Shown: positions 1-12,525, numbered from the stretch's first letter. The stretch is 64,000 nucleotides of DNA from Linnemannia schmuckeri (GCA_029449235.1 JANATG010000012.1:1178001-1242000), one strand, 5' to 3'. A program made the numbers and translations. The notes: generated by a model from the letters alone, not told the origin.

Positions 1-481
1 AGAGAAAGAGAAAGTGAGAGTGAGAGAGCACTGGGTTGCTCGTCGTTCTCCCCTTTGTAGATGCAGTAAAAGAAGGATATAAAAAGGTATGGGGATCCGT
101 CCGATGATCGAGCAGAGGAGACGGGCTGACTGTCAGAAGAAGAGGAGAAGGAGTCGCACTGTCCCTCTCGGTTTGCCAAACTATGTTTTGCCTTGACTGA
201 AAGTCAGCCCACAGAGAGAAAGTCCATCCCAATGGAGTAAAAAAATAGGAGATTCGAGCGAGTTGAGAAGCGCAGGGAGGAAGGACGATGGGTTCAAAAG
301 GGGGAAGGAGGGATAGTGTGTGTCAGGGACGAGCAACAAGACTGAAGTCATCAGTTGACAGGCAAGCACAAGGTTGTAGTAATAGTATTACCACACACTC
401 TGCCCCTTTCTATTTTTTTACGTCGAGAAAGGCGCAAAAAAAAAGCTTTACGAGGGTCGTGTTCTTCAAGGTCGGATTGAA

Positions 482-525
482 GGTGAGAGGTGAGAGGTGA
501 GAGGTGAGAGGTGAGAGGTGAGAGT
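482..525. repeat. 7-bp tandem repeat (GGTGAGA)n
   Basis: About six perfect copies of the heptamer GGTGAGA in tandem. A related GGTGAG hexamer array occurs at 15970-16005, upstream of the checkpoint kinase. Confidence 0.9.
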
Positions 526-895
526 AGGAAGACAGTTGGAGGACTGGTGGCAAACTGGATGAAAGTGAGTAGTTTTTGTTTTTTACCCAGGGCTCAAGCG
601 AAGAGTGCGAGTGAGTTAGTGATGGCGCGGGGTAAGTGAGAGGAAAGACTTTGTTGGATCTTTCGCGACGGGCGATGGGAGAGGTGGAGGAAAGGAAGGG
701 TACGTTGGAGTGAATGAAGAAAAGGAAGAGGAAAAGGAAAGGCGACGAAGGGTGAAGAGGAAGAAGAGGTTGCAGGAATAAAGTGGGCGATGAGGGGGAG
801 AGGGGCAGGGGAGAAAGTAGGAGGGAAAGGGGCGCTAAAGAAGAAGAGGAGGGAAAAAATATGTCGACACGAAAAAAGTAAAGGAAGGGAAAGGG

Positions 896-950
896 AAGGG
901 AAGGGAGGGGAAGGGAGGGGAAGGGAGGGGAAGGGAGGGGAAGGGAGAGT
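896..950. repeat. 10-bp purine tandem repeat (AAGGGAGGGG)n
   Basis: Five near-perfect decamers inside a longer all-purine tract (about 840-1060). The G-run spacing could allow G-quadruplex or triplex structure; this is inference from composition only. Confidence 0.9.
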
Positions 951-2191
951 AAGAGAAGAAAGAGTGGACAGAAAAGTACAGAAAGGACTCAAAAGAAAAA
1001 GAGAAAGAGAGAAGAAGAGAAAGAAAGAAAGAACAGCGAAAGGGCGAAAGGAACAACAAAGTCAAAAGGTCAGACGTGACATGGGTCGAGAGGGGAACCT
1101 TTTTTTTCCTTTAGATGATGATGGACATGAATGATGATAATTTGCGAAACACAAACACAAACAAACATTTGGAGATTTTAGGCCACCTTTCTTTTCCACC
1201 CAGTCATTGATTATATTCATATTATCATTAACCATCGTCTGCCAGTAGACGAGTCCACCTGTCTTCCTGCGGCAGAGTCCTTTCGTGGTGCCTGTTTTTG
1301 CCGGAATCATATTCGACCCATTTCCATATCTCCCATGCCAATATGGAACATAAAACAAGTCCCTTTCATTGTTCTCGACAATCAAAGCGAGCGAACGGAG
1401 GGATAATAATCTCCTATTCATCCATTCGTCCAGGCTGTGTCCTTTTTTCATCATCATCATAGCCCACTCCGCGGAGACAAAAAAAATCGACCATGATTCG
1501 TCTTGTGAAGAGATGTGCATTATTATGCCAACTTGCCAAGTAAGTGGTAAGAAGGGGCTCGACATAATGCTAATCAGCTTGATACGACACGACCACGTCC
1601 TCCGATCTCTTTTCTTAACTCTTCTCTTGTCCTTCTTTCCCTCTGTTTCCTCCTCGTCGTTCAACTTCCATCCCCTCCCCTTTTTTTCAATTCTTTTTTT
1701 TTTTCTCCCGCACGTAGCGGCTCATCGAGTCAAAACGACAAAGAGAAGGAAAGGGGGAATGGATTTTCCACTGGCTGGACATTGTGTGGTTTCACTCCCG
1801 CCCTGGACACGTTCCTCCTCCCTTAAGGATCCCGCTGCCTGTTTGAATCGATCCAGGCTCAAGCTCACTAATCCCAGACACATAAGAAAGGGGGAAGATA
1901 CAGAGCTGGGGGCGGAGAGGAGACCAGCGAATGTCTGTCATCAATCCCATGCATGGATCTGTATCAACCTGACACACAAAAGTGTGAATGAGCACGGAAA
2001 CAGGATACACATCGAGGACAAGGAAAGACACAGGGGCATGTATCCATCATTCCCCTTTCTTATCCCATTGATCACTTCTGATGGTCCTGACAACCCCTTA
2101 ATTTTAGCCATCAAATAAAAAAAAAACGTCAGCGTTTCGCGACTCGTGTCCCTGAATCCTTCTTTACTTATTTCAGCATCAAGCGACACTC

Positions 2192-3675
2192 ATGGAGGCC
2201 AGAAAACTCATAAGCGAGGCACATCTCATCGTTCAAAAGTTCCTCGAGAGCCAAGGCTACACCGATGCCCTCGCTGCATTTCTTTGCGAAGCAGCGCCTG
2301 TCCTCGAGGACATCCCCAAGAGCCTGCCCACTCCCAAACCACTACTCGAGACCCTGACCGACATCAGAATGAACCAACTCCACAGCCAACTCGGACAACT
2401 CAATATGCCCAGGTAAAGTCATCTGCAAAAATAATTCACGCCACTTGAATTCTCCGAACTCGAGTATTGACGATGCTTTCATATTTCTGAATAACCATCA
2501 TTAGTGAAATCGAGGAACAGGACTTTGCGACGCCAGGCGATAACACGATGCCCAATGAGGTTGGATCAATTTACAAGAATATTCACTCTGTCAACATTAT
2601 TTTCGCAAGGACAGCAAGCGTTTCGGTCGCACCAGCATGGCAAGATCTCGAGGCCAACCCAGAGATGACCTCCAAGACAGTCCAGGCTCTGATCTCTGCT
2701 GCTGCTGATCGCACTGTCAAGTTCACACTTTTGGACCAGCCTCACGGCGAGGACCAGCCAGGACAAGTTTTCAAGATCCTCCAGCCTCATGACGGTGTTG
2801 CGCTCGACATTGATTTCCACCCTCATCACCCCGAGCTGATGTTGACCAGCGCTATGGATAAGTCTGCCGTTCTCACCAACACCATCACAGGCGAGGAACA
2901 CCAAAAGTTCAAGGACCACACCAAGTTTGTCATTCGTGCTAAGTTTGCCATGGATGGAAACGCAATCGTCACCGGTGCACACGACAAAACCGTTAACATT
3001 TACAAAGTCGAGGAAGACCAGAACCAGGGCAACGGCAGCTTACCTACATATGTTCTTGACAAGACTCTAAACTTCAAGGGTGCTGTCGAGGGCATGTGTG
3101 TTCTTCCCCCTTCCAAGAATCGTGCGCCAACAGTAGTCATTGGAACACGCGACGACAATTACCTCCACTATGTCGATTTGATCAATTACAGCATTGTCAA
3201 ATACAACATGAATGTCAACAAGGACGATTGGGTTTCATTTACACCTATGGAGATCTCAGCTTCGCCCCATAACGAGGGAGGATACTTGCTTGTTTCGACA
3301 GATTCGCCTACAGGACGTCAGATTTTGTTCAGAACAGACTCGGCACTTCAGCTGTTCGACTACTACGGTGTTCCCACAGATGGATTTTCGACGCCGCGCC
3401 ATGTTTGGGACCGAAGTGGCAAGTACTTTTACGTCACGGGCAACGACAACAAGATCTACTGCTTCAGTGTTGGCACTCAGCAGGTTGTCGGCACATTGGA
3501 TGGACATACGTCAGTAGTGCGTGGGTTGTTCATGGATCATGCTAGAAATATGCTTGTTAGCTGCGGTTTTGACAAGGTTGTTCGGACGTGGGTCAATGCA
3601 TCTACGGTAGCTACCTCAGGCAGTGCGCTCACAGCTCTCCATCCGTCAGGTAGTGACATGGCACTCGACCACTGA
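2192..3675 (+). CDS. LisH motif + WD40-repeat protein
   Basis: Two exons, 2192..2412 and 2505..3675, joined across a GT-AG intron (phase 2), give 463 residues. The N-terminus (residues about 4-36) has the LisH pattern: a helix with LISEAHLIVQKFLESQGY, then DALAAFL. From about residue 95 onward are WD40-like blades, e.g. AAADRTVKFTLL, DIDFHPHHPELMLTSAMD, ITGAHDKTVNIYKVEE-type and LVSCGFDKVVRTW. LisH motifs dimerise and WD40 propellers are scaffolds, so an adaptor role is likely. I cannot name an orthologue. An AATAAA-like signal (about 3689) follows the stop. The next gene starts 200 bp downstream on the same strand. Confidence 0.85.
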
Positions 3676-3877
3676 AGGTGCACCTCGAATAAATCGACAA
3701 AAATGGTTCAAGAAAATGATGTGTGACTGGTGCAGAGGCGGTGCTTCTTGGTGGCTAAATTTTAACCAAAGGCGCGTTCCTTTTTTACTTTTCGTCCCGC
3801 GCCTGCGCTCTTTTTTATTCTTTTTTTTTCTTCAAAACACAAACCACTCTCACCACCCACCACGAACACCCCCTACC

Positions 3878-5839
3878 ATGGTCGACACACAAGCAATCAC
3901 TGACAACGAGCGCTGGGCTGGCGTCTACAAGCTCCTCGACCGGAACAGTCTTATCCATCCTGAGTTCGAGCCCCAGGAAGAGGTAAAAAACTTTCCTCCC
4001 TCGCATGCATTCAGCTGGCTGCGGATGACTGACTACTTTGCCACCACAAGGCACTTGGGTAAAAATGAAACCAACGATGCTGCGGCCTCTCCTTGGGGCC
4101 TCATCGCTAATCGAGATGCTCCGTTTTAACTCTCATAGATCAAGGAGTTCATTCAGAGCTGCAAGATTCTCGTCATTGGTGCTGGAGGTCTTGGCTGCGA
4201 AATCCTCAAGAACCTGGCCTTGTCGGGCTTTTGCGACATTCACGTCATTGACATGGACACCATTGACGTTTCGAACTTGAACCGTCAGTTTCTGTTCAGG
4301 TATGCATAGAGCTGTGGTAGACGTGATACGTCTCTTAGATTTTGATGCTTCTGCAATCATCAAACAAACCACTGACCTTCTTCTTTGAACTGTGCTGGTG
4401 TCGTTTAGACGTGCCGATGTAGGCAAGCCCAAAGCAGTTACCGCAGCTGCGTTTATCAACAAGCGCGTCCAGGGTGTTACCGTCACACCGTAAGTAACAA
4501 CGAGCCGTTTTTTTCCTACTTCCGGCTCAGTATATTGTCTACTTTTCCGTGATAAATTTCTCGACTGACAACACAACTATGTAAACCGTAACAAAAAAAC
4601 AGACATTACTGCAAGATTCAGGACAAGGACGAGGACTTTTACTCAGAGTTTGCTCTTGTTATCTGCGGTTTGGACTCGATTGAGGCTCGTCGCTGGATGA
4701 ATGCCACCTTAGTCGGTATGCGTGATGAAGACAACCCTGACTCTCTCAAGCCCTTGATTGACGGAGGCACTGAGGGATTCAAGGGTCAGGCCCGTGTTAT
4801 CCTCCCCGGGATCACGTCCTGCTACGAGTGCTCAATGGATATGTTGAGCAAACCCACCGGATTCCCTCTGTGCACCATTGCCAACACACCCCGCTTACCC
4901 GAGCACTGTATTGAGTGGGCACATATTCTCGAGTGGCCCAACGTGCATGGTGGTAAGTCGAGAGAGAAGTTAAAATTCGTATTCAACTTGTTTCATGAGG
5001 AGCATTAAAAGTAGACAGACCAGCTCACATGAACCCCATTACATGTAATATGATATAATAGAGCGCAAGATGGATACCGATGATCCCAAGGATATCCAGT
5101 GGCTTTACGAGACTGCCCTCGCCCGCGCGAAGCAGTACAACATCCAAGGAGTTACCTACAGCTTGACACAGGGCGTCGTCAAGAACATCATCCCCGCCAT
5201 TGCCGCAACCAACGCTATCATCGCTGGTAAGCGCTCACTTCTGTAGTTTATACTTCGTATTTTGCTCACTCGTATTTTGAAAGGCAACGTATCAATGCTG
5301 ACCTCGCCTTGCTCGCACTTTTCTTACAGCATCCTGCTGTAACGAGGCGCTCAAGATTGCGACGACGTGCGCCAAGAACTTGAACAACTATATGATGTAT
5401 AGCGGCAACGATAGTGTTTACACCTACACCTTTGAGCATCAGCGAAAGGACGACTGCCCCGTGTGCAGTACCTCTGCCACCAAGCTCGACTTTAAGAGTG
5501 ACAAGACTCTCGAAGAGTTGATGGACTACCTCAAGGAGAAACCCGATGTGTACGTGCCTCACCTGTCTTTTTTTGATTTTAGCGTCTATTGTACGCGATG
5601 TACAAGTGAAAAACTAACCTTACTTTCCTTACTTCCTCACATTTCACAGTCAATTGAAGAAGCCCAGTTTCGCTCTTGGAGGCAAGCCCCTGTACATGCA
5701 GGCACCCAAGCAGCTGGAGGAGGCGATGCGTCCCAACCTTCAGAAGCCCCTAGGCGAGCTGTTTTCGAGCGGAGACGAGTTGACCATTACCGACTCGACT
5801 CTTCCCTTCAGCTTGCAGGTCATAGTGACCTTTATCTGA
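3878..5839 (+). CDS. UBA3: NEDD8-activating enzyme E1 catalytic subunit (UBA3)
   Basis: Seven exons: 3878..3982, 4139..4299, 4409..4489, 4603..4952, 5062..5226, 5330..5549, 5650..5839; 423 residues, frame closed at every GT-AG junction. UBA3 with APPBP1/ULA1 adenylates NEDD8/Rub1, takes it as a thioester and passes it to UBC12, for cullin activation. Visible: N-terminal RW..V..LLDR...HP.FEP as in UBA3; nucleotide-binding GAGGLGCE (residues about 49-56); HVIDMDTIDVSNLNRQFLFR; thioester cysteine in PLCTIANTPRLPEHC (about C206); zinc-ligand-like CPVC in the C-terminal half. Length is close to human UBA3 (about 460). The last residues (LPFSLQVIVTFI) look short for the ubiquitin-fold domain end. 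AOS1, a SUMO-pathway E1 subunit, follows 170 bp downstream. Confidence 0.95.
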
Positions 5840-6009
5840 TGAACGATCGTTGTTCCTGAAATAAAAATGCTCGGTTTAACAAAAAAAAAAAGTGACTGTT
5901 CCTGAAACAAACACATTTATCGACGGCGTTCGAGCGCCTTCCCTCAAACTGCATTCCCTTCTTTTCTCTCCCTTTGACGCTCTTTCCACCCCAAGCAACA
6001 ACACTTTCC

Positions 6010-7983
6010 ATGGAACACAAAATCACCGAAGGTGAGAAGACCATAAACGACAGCGAGAACATCAACACTGTTACTTAGTTCAGGAAGCAGCAACTTGACG
6101 CATAGACATCCACGATTCTCAACCATGACTGTCTCGCTTTTGCCACCATCCAATCACTCTTATAGATGAGGCAGCGCTGTACGACCGTCAGATTCGTCTC
6201 TGGGGCCTGGAGGCTCAATACAGGTAAGCCAGGAACAACGCTTTTTCAGAGACTGTGCTACTTTCGACCGTTTGTCCTGGATCACGCTCGTTATGTGAAC
6301 CTGCGATGAAATCCCTTTGAGCAAGATCGATATTTACATTCGCGTTCGTTTATTTCCTGGCCATACATATAGGATGAGAAACGCGTCAATCTTAGTTGCA
6401 GGAATGCGGGCGTTGAGCAACGAAGTCTGCAAGAACATTGTTTTGGCAGGAGTTGGGTCGATCACCATCTTGGAGCATGAGACTGTGACCGAAGAAGACC
6501 TTGGCGCTCAATTCTTCCTTCGCCGCGAAGATATTGGTCGTAATGTACGGGAAGAGGAATTATGGCTCTTTTTGGCGCCCTTACGTGAAATCCCCTGACC
6601 TTTTAGACTCAACGATTATGGTTTTTTTTTTCGCTGTTATTAGCGTGGAGAAGCGGCAGCTGAGAAGGCGAGACTTCTGAACCCAAGAGTCAACATCATT
6701 GTGGATCAGGAAGACATTGCTCAAAAGTCCTCCTCGTACTTTTCGCAATTCAATATTGTCTGTCTCACAGGATGCAGCCCTGAACAAACGGTGCGTATTT
6801 TAATCAGTATGCACTCACAGCATGGACCAGTTGAAAATGCAGGTATGACAGAAACTTTACTTGGAACAGGAAACGCAGAACTAATCGCCGTGTTTACGAC
6901 GTATGATAGATCCGGATCGACAATGCTTGCAGGAATACCAAAACGGGATTCTATGCTGCAGGAGTTCATGGATTTTTTGGATACATGTTCTGCGACCTTA
7001 CACATCACGAATACCGCGAGTAAGTGAGAAATGTCTTTTTGACTTTGTCAGGTCACATCTATCGCGACCTTGAATCGTTTTGCACTCCTAACGCGTGAAT
7101 AATTTGATCCGCGAATTGTATATTTTTGTAGGGAAGTAAAGGAAACACCATTAGACAAGAGCAAGGACCCAGAGACGACCGTTTCACATATGAGCCAGGA
7201 CTATGACAGTCTAGCCAGCACACTCGAGACATGTTGGGGTTATCTCAAGCCCAAGGCTCTCAAGCGCAAGGTCTCTCCACTTTTCTTTGCCATCCAGAGT
7301 AAGTCCTCATGGTCCATCAGAGGAATTGGAAGTCGCGCATTGAACGATCCTTTTTGTTGTTCGTTAAGCGAAGCACTAACGCAGAACTTCGAACTGGTGC
7401 CCGCATACTAGTCCTTTGGTTATTCCAGCTTGCAAACGACGGAAGATTGCCACATGCCAACAATCAAGAAGACTTGGAGGCTCTGTTTAAATTGCGGGAT
7501 GAGAGGTTAAAGTCTGCTCAGGTTGACGGTGCCTTTGTAGACAACGACCTGTTGCAGTAAGTACTCGATTCCTTTCAGATTCTTTGTAGAATATGTGTCG
7601 TTTGAATAAGTCTTAAAGAAAGTCATAACGAACGATCGTCACCCATTGCCTTTCTATCGCTTTGCAACCACCTGTAGGATACTTGTTGGTACAGTGTCAG
7701 CAGAGATTGCACCTGTGTGTGCTATCGTTGGGGGATTCCTTGCACAGGACATTCTCAAGACGCTGTCGGGCAAGGATGCGCCTCTGCTCAACTACTTTTT
7801 GTACAACGGCCTCGAAGGTATAAATTGCTATTGTTGTTTTTTTTCTCTATTTTGGCTTGAATATTTGTTGAAGGGTGAATGAGAGTTTATGTTTGACATC
7901 TAACCACGCAACTGCGATACCTTTCTTTATGACTTTTGCTAGGTACCGGATTGGTTCATCATGTCCAGAAGAAGAGTGCTTAA
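6010..7983 (+). CDS. AOS1: SUMO-activating enzyme subunit 1 (AOS1/SAE1)
   Basis: Nine exons: 6010..6031, 6166..6223, 6373..6544, 6644..6790, 6910..7019, 7132..7298, 7412..7556, 7678..7817, 7943..7983; 333 residues (human SAE1 is 346). It is the non-catalytic half of the SUMO E1, which pairs with UBA2 to adenylate SUMO in the nucleus. Diagnostic stretches: DEAALYDRQIRLWGLEAQ, ILVAGMRALSNEVCKNIVLAGVGSI, the arginine-bearing RREDIGRN, LTGCSPEQTVRI, FGYMFCDL, and ETVSAEIAPVCAIVGG-like APVCAIVGGFLAQDILK near the C-terminus. No catalytic cysteine is expected. The first exon codes for only seven residues and a base, so the start rests on splice logic and family fit. Convergent with the membrane-protein gene at 8153. 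Confidence 0.93.
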
Positions 7984-8152
7984 GCGGCTCAAATGATCCG
8001 CACCATTGGCTCTTTCTCGCTCATCATACTCCAACAAACAAAAAGGGTTCTCGGTAGTAAAGCGGCATCAACTTTTAATTTCACAACTGTAAAGAGATCC
8101 GACAATAAAAATCTGGACGACAGTTATTCTTTCTTTTTTTTGCAAACGATGA

Positions 8153-9083
8153 TTAGCTGAAACTCCTGGATTGGGGTTTACCCTTGTCCTTGCCCTTGCC
8201 CTTGGATTTTCGGTTCGCAAGGATGGCAGCGACAGCATAGGTCAGTCCACTGGTAGTGAGACACAATCCTCCTGTATAGTTGGGTGCTCGCAAGAAACAA
8301 GGAACTGAAGCGATGATGTAGAATGTTGAGCGGATAGAGTGGGCCTTGAGGACTAATGACGGTGACAATGAGGCTGATGGATGTATTTGGCCTGTGTGTA
8401 GTCCTCCTGTGGAAGGTTTGTTTGAGGAAGAGGAGGAGGAGGGCTTTTGTTCGATGAAATAAACCATTACACCTAGGGTTCTGTTATTCAATGATTGTGA
8501 GGGGAAGGGAGGATGCGTCAGTGGTGCACATAGGACATGCCATAGTCATATGTCAAGCCAAGAAGGAAAACGGCGCCGTTTACTATTAAGTACTACTTGC
8601 ATTGAGTAAGCTCCAGAAAACCATTCGGGGAAGAAGAGGCACAAGGCGCCGCCTGCAGTCAGGACTAAAAACGTAAATCATTTAAAACCCACCAAGGTGA
8701 TTGAAAATTTTGAATATACGTGTGAGAGTCGGAGATTTTTGGGCGAAGCAAAGGCGAACAAATTTTGTGTTTCTCTGGGTAAAAACAATGAATGTGGCCG
8801 TACTATAGACGGATGCCATCGCCTGGGACCTGGCCCATGCAGAATAAGCAGAGATCGAGGATTTGGGGGATCGTCGAGGTCTTGTCTGAGACCTTCTCTG
8901 CTGCTGCTGCTGCTGCTGCATCTGCTGGTCTACCTGAGTCTGTGCCAATTGCTGTTGTTGTAGTTCCTGGAAGAATTGGCTGGAGAACTGCTGCTGTTGG
9001 TGCTTCTCATTGTCCATTGCTGAGAATTCTCCTGATGTGTAGGCGGCGCTTGATTTTATAAAGTCTCCACTTGGCAACTCCAT
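8153..9083 (-). CDS. Small Q-rich putative membrane protein
   Basis: Three coding blocks are visible on the minus strand: about 9083..8787, about 8667..8605 and about 8478..8153 (stop 8153-8155). The N-terminal block has a Gln-rich region (QQQQ, QELQQQQ, QQQQQQQRR) and then a basic, Ser-rich segment. The block ends before MASVYSTATFIV; the next block continues with LTAGGALCLFFPEWF; the last has RSTFYIIASVPCFL and LCLTTSGLTYAVAAILANRK, then a Lys-rich tail. That is three or four hydrophobic segments, so a small membrane protein is likely. I could not fix the two introns' exact ends, nor recognise the family. MASVYS might be the real start. Confidence 0.5.
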
Positions 9084-9426
9084 GGTTAATGCGTTGCAGT
9101 TAGGAGCAGAGGAAGTGTCGAGTGATAAGAGATGAAATGGAATGAAATGAGGAAAGAAAAGAGAGAGTTAACGCGAAGGAGTGCTTTTTCATATATATTT
9201 TGCAACTCCGTGTTGGTAGCACTTGCCAGATTTTCATTCTTTTGTGACGCTCTTTGACTCCTGGAAAAATTCAAGGAGACGACGACTAGTTCAGAGGTTC
9301 AAGAACACATCAGTCGTCATACTCCAACTCCAGAACACGCTTCTCAATCCTCCAGGATCCTTGCACGTGTGTATGGTATTTCTTATTGTATTTTATTGAG
9401 TTCCTCCCTGTATCGTAAGGATCTTC

Positions 9427-10655
9427 TCAAAGATATTTTTTGGCGCTGAGTCTGACTTTTGTATCAAATGCTGCAGAACTGATGATCGAGTTTGGCTCAT
9501 AGAACGGGTTCAACAGCGTCTACGATTCGCAATAACAGGGAATGATGACGATTTGATTAGATGTACAACCCTCAACACCAACTTCGAATCGAGATCCAGT
9601 ACATGATATCACTTGTACATAGAGGGTTAGAAAAAGACATAGATAAGCGCCTGCACAAACCTTGATATATAACTCGTAGCAGTCATTAAAAAAGTTACGG
9701 ATGGCGTCTTCGCTCTTGGCATCATGCAGGAGCAACAACTTGATGTTTCCTGCCGTGAGGTATGCAGAAATGAACCGCTCGTTGAACTTGTCGATTACCT
9801 TCAGGTACCTAAAAGAATAAAAAAAATGGATCGGGATCTCTGGTTTGTCAGTTCTCGTATGTCGTCTCCCGTAGGTGCCTTGGTTCTTGCTAGTACACCC
9901 GACGTATTCAGCAACACAGGGAGGTCTCCTTTGGCGCTGCAGTTTTGTCACTGCAAAAAAAAAAAAAAAAAAAAAAGTCCTGAAGAGTCCTTACATTTGG
10001 TTGGTGCTCCATTGAATATCTTCGACCATATCCAGCGCTGAGTGTGCAATAAATTGGTTCAAATGACGGAACTCTTCTTTCTATTGCAAAAGAAGAAAAG
10101 GCATTAATTGGTTAGTAGGTTGGCATTTGAAACTGGCGTTGAAAAGTGGAAAATAACTCGAACAAATGCTCTTCAAAACGAGTCCGCTAGATATAGCTCT
10201 CGGTTGCCGAATTGATGCTACAGTATGCTGGTCGCTGTGCTGGCGCTGTCGCCGCTGGCCTGAAGATAGGGGTATTTTGCTTCGCTGACAACAGGCGACA
10301 GGACAAAGAACAAAGCGACTCTTTTTGAACAACCAAAAGTATAGGCAGCGGCTAGAACAAAGAGCACATATTCTGGGGGGGGGGGGGGGGTTGGCTTGTT
10401 TGTTGCTCAAACCACAGAGAGAAAAAAACTTCCCGAAGCTGATGACAAATCCTGGTCCGTTACCTTGGCTTCGGGGATGGTGGCACCTCCTGAAGATGAC
10501 CGGGCTGTGTTGACAGAGACGAACTCTGCTTCGTAGATGGGGTTGTCCTTTGTGCCAATTATGACAAAGTAACATGTTGGACTGTTGCCATAGCCCAATG
10601 GTCCTGAGCCGATTCCTGAACCGCCGCTGCTGGATGAAGAGTGAGTCGCGTTCAT
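9427..10655 (-). CDS. TRAPPC2: TRAPP complex subunit 2 (TRAPPC2/Trs20, sedlin)
   Basis: Four exons on the minus strand: 10655..10464, 10080..9995, 9808..9661, 9519..9427; 172 residues with all phases matching. Core subunit of the TRAPP tethering complexes, which act as Rab1/Ypt1 GEFs in ER-Golgi traffic and autophagy. Sedlin hallmarks are YFVIIGTKDNPIYEAEF near the N-terminus, FRHLNQFIAHSALDMVED, the MYLKVIDKFNERFISAY segment, LLLLHDAKSEDAIRNFF, and NPFYEPNS plus FDTKVRLSAKKYL at the C-terminus. It has a Ser/Gly-rich N-terminal extension of about 25 residues absent in human sedlin (140 residues). Intron 1 (10463-10081) is long for this window and holds a G run of about 16. Divergent from RNASEH2B, with 327 bp between start codons. 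Confidence 0.95.
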
Positions 10656-10982
10656 TGTATCTGCCTTTGCCCTTTGGTGTTCTAGCGTGTGATGGGAGGA
10701 AAAGTCGTTGAAGGTTGGCCAACTTTCTCAAGTGGCCAGGGGCATGGCAAACGAGGGAGCAGTCACTTGGCCCCTTAACTGCCTCTAGGGAAGGCGGCAA
10801 TTCGCGTGTTTTGAAAGGCACAACTTTGACATCAACCGTTTTGCTTTTGTCTTCTACTCTCCATTGCCCATTTCATAACGTCAGGAACAACCCGACTAGA
10901 CCGACAAGGACATACCCGGGGTCAGAAGCAGCAGTAATAGCAGCGCTATTTATTATTATATCTATTTTTTTTGGACTTCACA
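10656..10982. promoter_or_regulatory. Shared divergent promoter region TRAPPC2 / RNASEH2B
   Basis: The 327 bp between the two start codons must hold both promoters and both leaders. AT-rich motifs (tattattatatct near 10950) lie close to the RNASEH2B start, but I see no clear TATA box in a standard position. Confidence 0.5.
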
Positions 10983-12525
10983 ATGGCAACTTCCAGCCAA
11001 CAAAGGATCTGCATTGGTCCCAAGGGTAAAAAAATTGTCAACAATTTTTTGTTGCCACCAATTCACGTCTCATTGTTCTCAGAGGATCACGAAAAGTGAA
11101 GTCTATTCGGTGACCCTCTCCATATTCATCGAGCACTTTCATTCGATAATTACCATGGACGACTCTAGTGCCTACACACGCCGACAACCCTATCACCATG
11201 CTCCTTCCCTGCCCAAGTTCAGGTACCATATTACCCTCCCCCTTGATCTGTTCAAGCTGCTTACTTCTTGCAAGAAGTGGATGGAAACTTAATTGATCAA
11301 CATACTATTTTTTTCTTGTATTCTCAATAGGACTTCCTGCAAGATATGTGATTCAGGATGGCGGGCTGTACGAGATGCAAATGGTCGATTCGGAAGGTTT
11401 GCGGTCCTGGTTCGTCGGCGACACCATTCAATCAGGTTCGTCACACACTCAGGAGCACACATTAAACCAAAACGCTTCGTCACTCTTCCAACCTTGCGGG
11501 CCAAAAGAAAAACAACAACCTTAACAACATTCTCACTCGCTCGCAATAGACGGAGCATTATACCTGATCACACCATTCGACCCAGTATTCATGCTAATCC
11601 CAATCCTAGACACCATGCGCCAAAAGACCGCCGACGCCGAGGGTAGATTTCTGATGCTCGAAGGTATCTTTGGAAGCTGCAGCGATCAATACCCCTCCCT
11701 GCGTCACCTCGCAGATCTGAAGAACATTGACAAGTACCTGGCTCTTGTCTGTGATGTTCGTGATTCTAAATCGGCGTCTATGAGAACTTTTCGATTGGAT
11801 GATGAGAAGGTTATGGAATGGCTCAAGAAGAAAGTTGATGTATTTGTGAGCAAGTTTGAAACTATCCCTGCACTTGTTGATTCGATCGCGTATACGGAAT
11901 CGCTGCCCGAGGCGTGTCGATCAGGCAAGCAATCATTGTTTTTTCTTCCGCTGGAGTAGGTTCTTGCGAAGCTCAGGAACGCAAGGCTAACGAATTTCGA
12001 ATCTCGAACTGTATGACACGTATTAGAGGCGATAACTCAGTCGGCTTTGAAACTGATCTCGGCCAATTTGTCTGACAGCTGGGCCACAAAACTGTCCGCC
12101 AACTATCAGTAAGGTTCTTGCCACCAGATTCCTGCCACTTTTCGCAAGAAAAATATTAAGCGTTTTGTGGATAAAATTATAAGACGGTAATAACAAAAAC
12201 GTCCTCTTACTTCACGATATTATAGATTTCCAGAACTAGACAAATTGGAGAGTAGAACACAGTTGCCCAACATGTCAGACTATGGAAAACGTTCAGGCAT
12301 GGATCTCGACGACGAACCCAAGGCCAAGGAAGTCAAGGTACCGTACAGCTCTGTCATCTGTCAGCAAATCCCATCGTCAACTTCATTCGTATCGCGACTA
12401 ATATGCTACTTCTACTTGTTTTTGTCCTTTAGAAACCAAAAATGTCGGTTGGACAGAGAAAGCTCGCCAAGGCTAGTACTGCAGGCATGAAACCCATGAC
12501 CAGCTTTTTTGCAAAGAAAACATAG
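10983..12525 (+). CDS. RNASEH2B: Ribonuclease H2 subunit B
   Basis: Seven exons: 10983..11025, 11169..11222, 11331..11435, 11550..11924, 12027..12108, 12226..12337, 12433..12525; 287 residues. Non-catalytic subunit of the trimeric RNase H2 that removes ribonucleotides from DNA. Family signs: DNPITMLLPCPSSGLPARY, LYLITPFDPVFMLIPIL (the conserved PxDPxFLLL region), a helix DEKVMEWLKKKVD, and a C-terminus GMKPMTSFFAKK resembling the PCNA-interacting PIP-like end of human RNASEH2B (MKSIDTFF). The intron after 11924 starts with GC (TCAG|GCAAGC) and ends TAG; phases need it, so it is a GC-AG intron. The 3' end is convergent with the checkpoint kinase (180 bp gap). Confidence 0.9.

Larger units (their letters stand above)
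1..2191. other. Intergenic, low-complexity; no gene supported
   Basis: I see no family-like reading frame on either strand. Open frames of up to about 250 codons (for example 1369-2118 plus, 1062-1664 minus) are rich in S, F, K or R in the way of translated CT- or GA-rich DNA and show no domain. The stretch holds purine-rich tracts and two tandem repeats (listed separately). Its last part is presumably the promoter and leader of the LisH/WD40 gene at 2192. Confidence 0.6.

Noticed and set aside
901..950. CRISPR-like array
   Set aside because: Short direct repeats without spacers; a simple purine minisatellite in a eukaryotic genome.
1369..2118. A 249-codon plus-strand frame
   Set aside because: No domain, mixed composition, overlaps another long frame on the other strand, and sits where the next gene's promoter should be.
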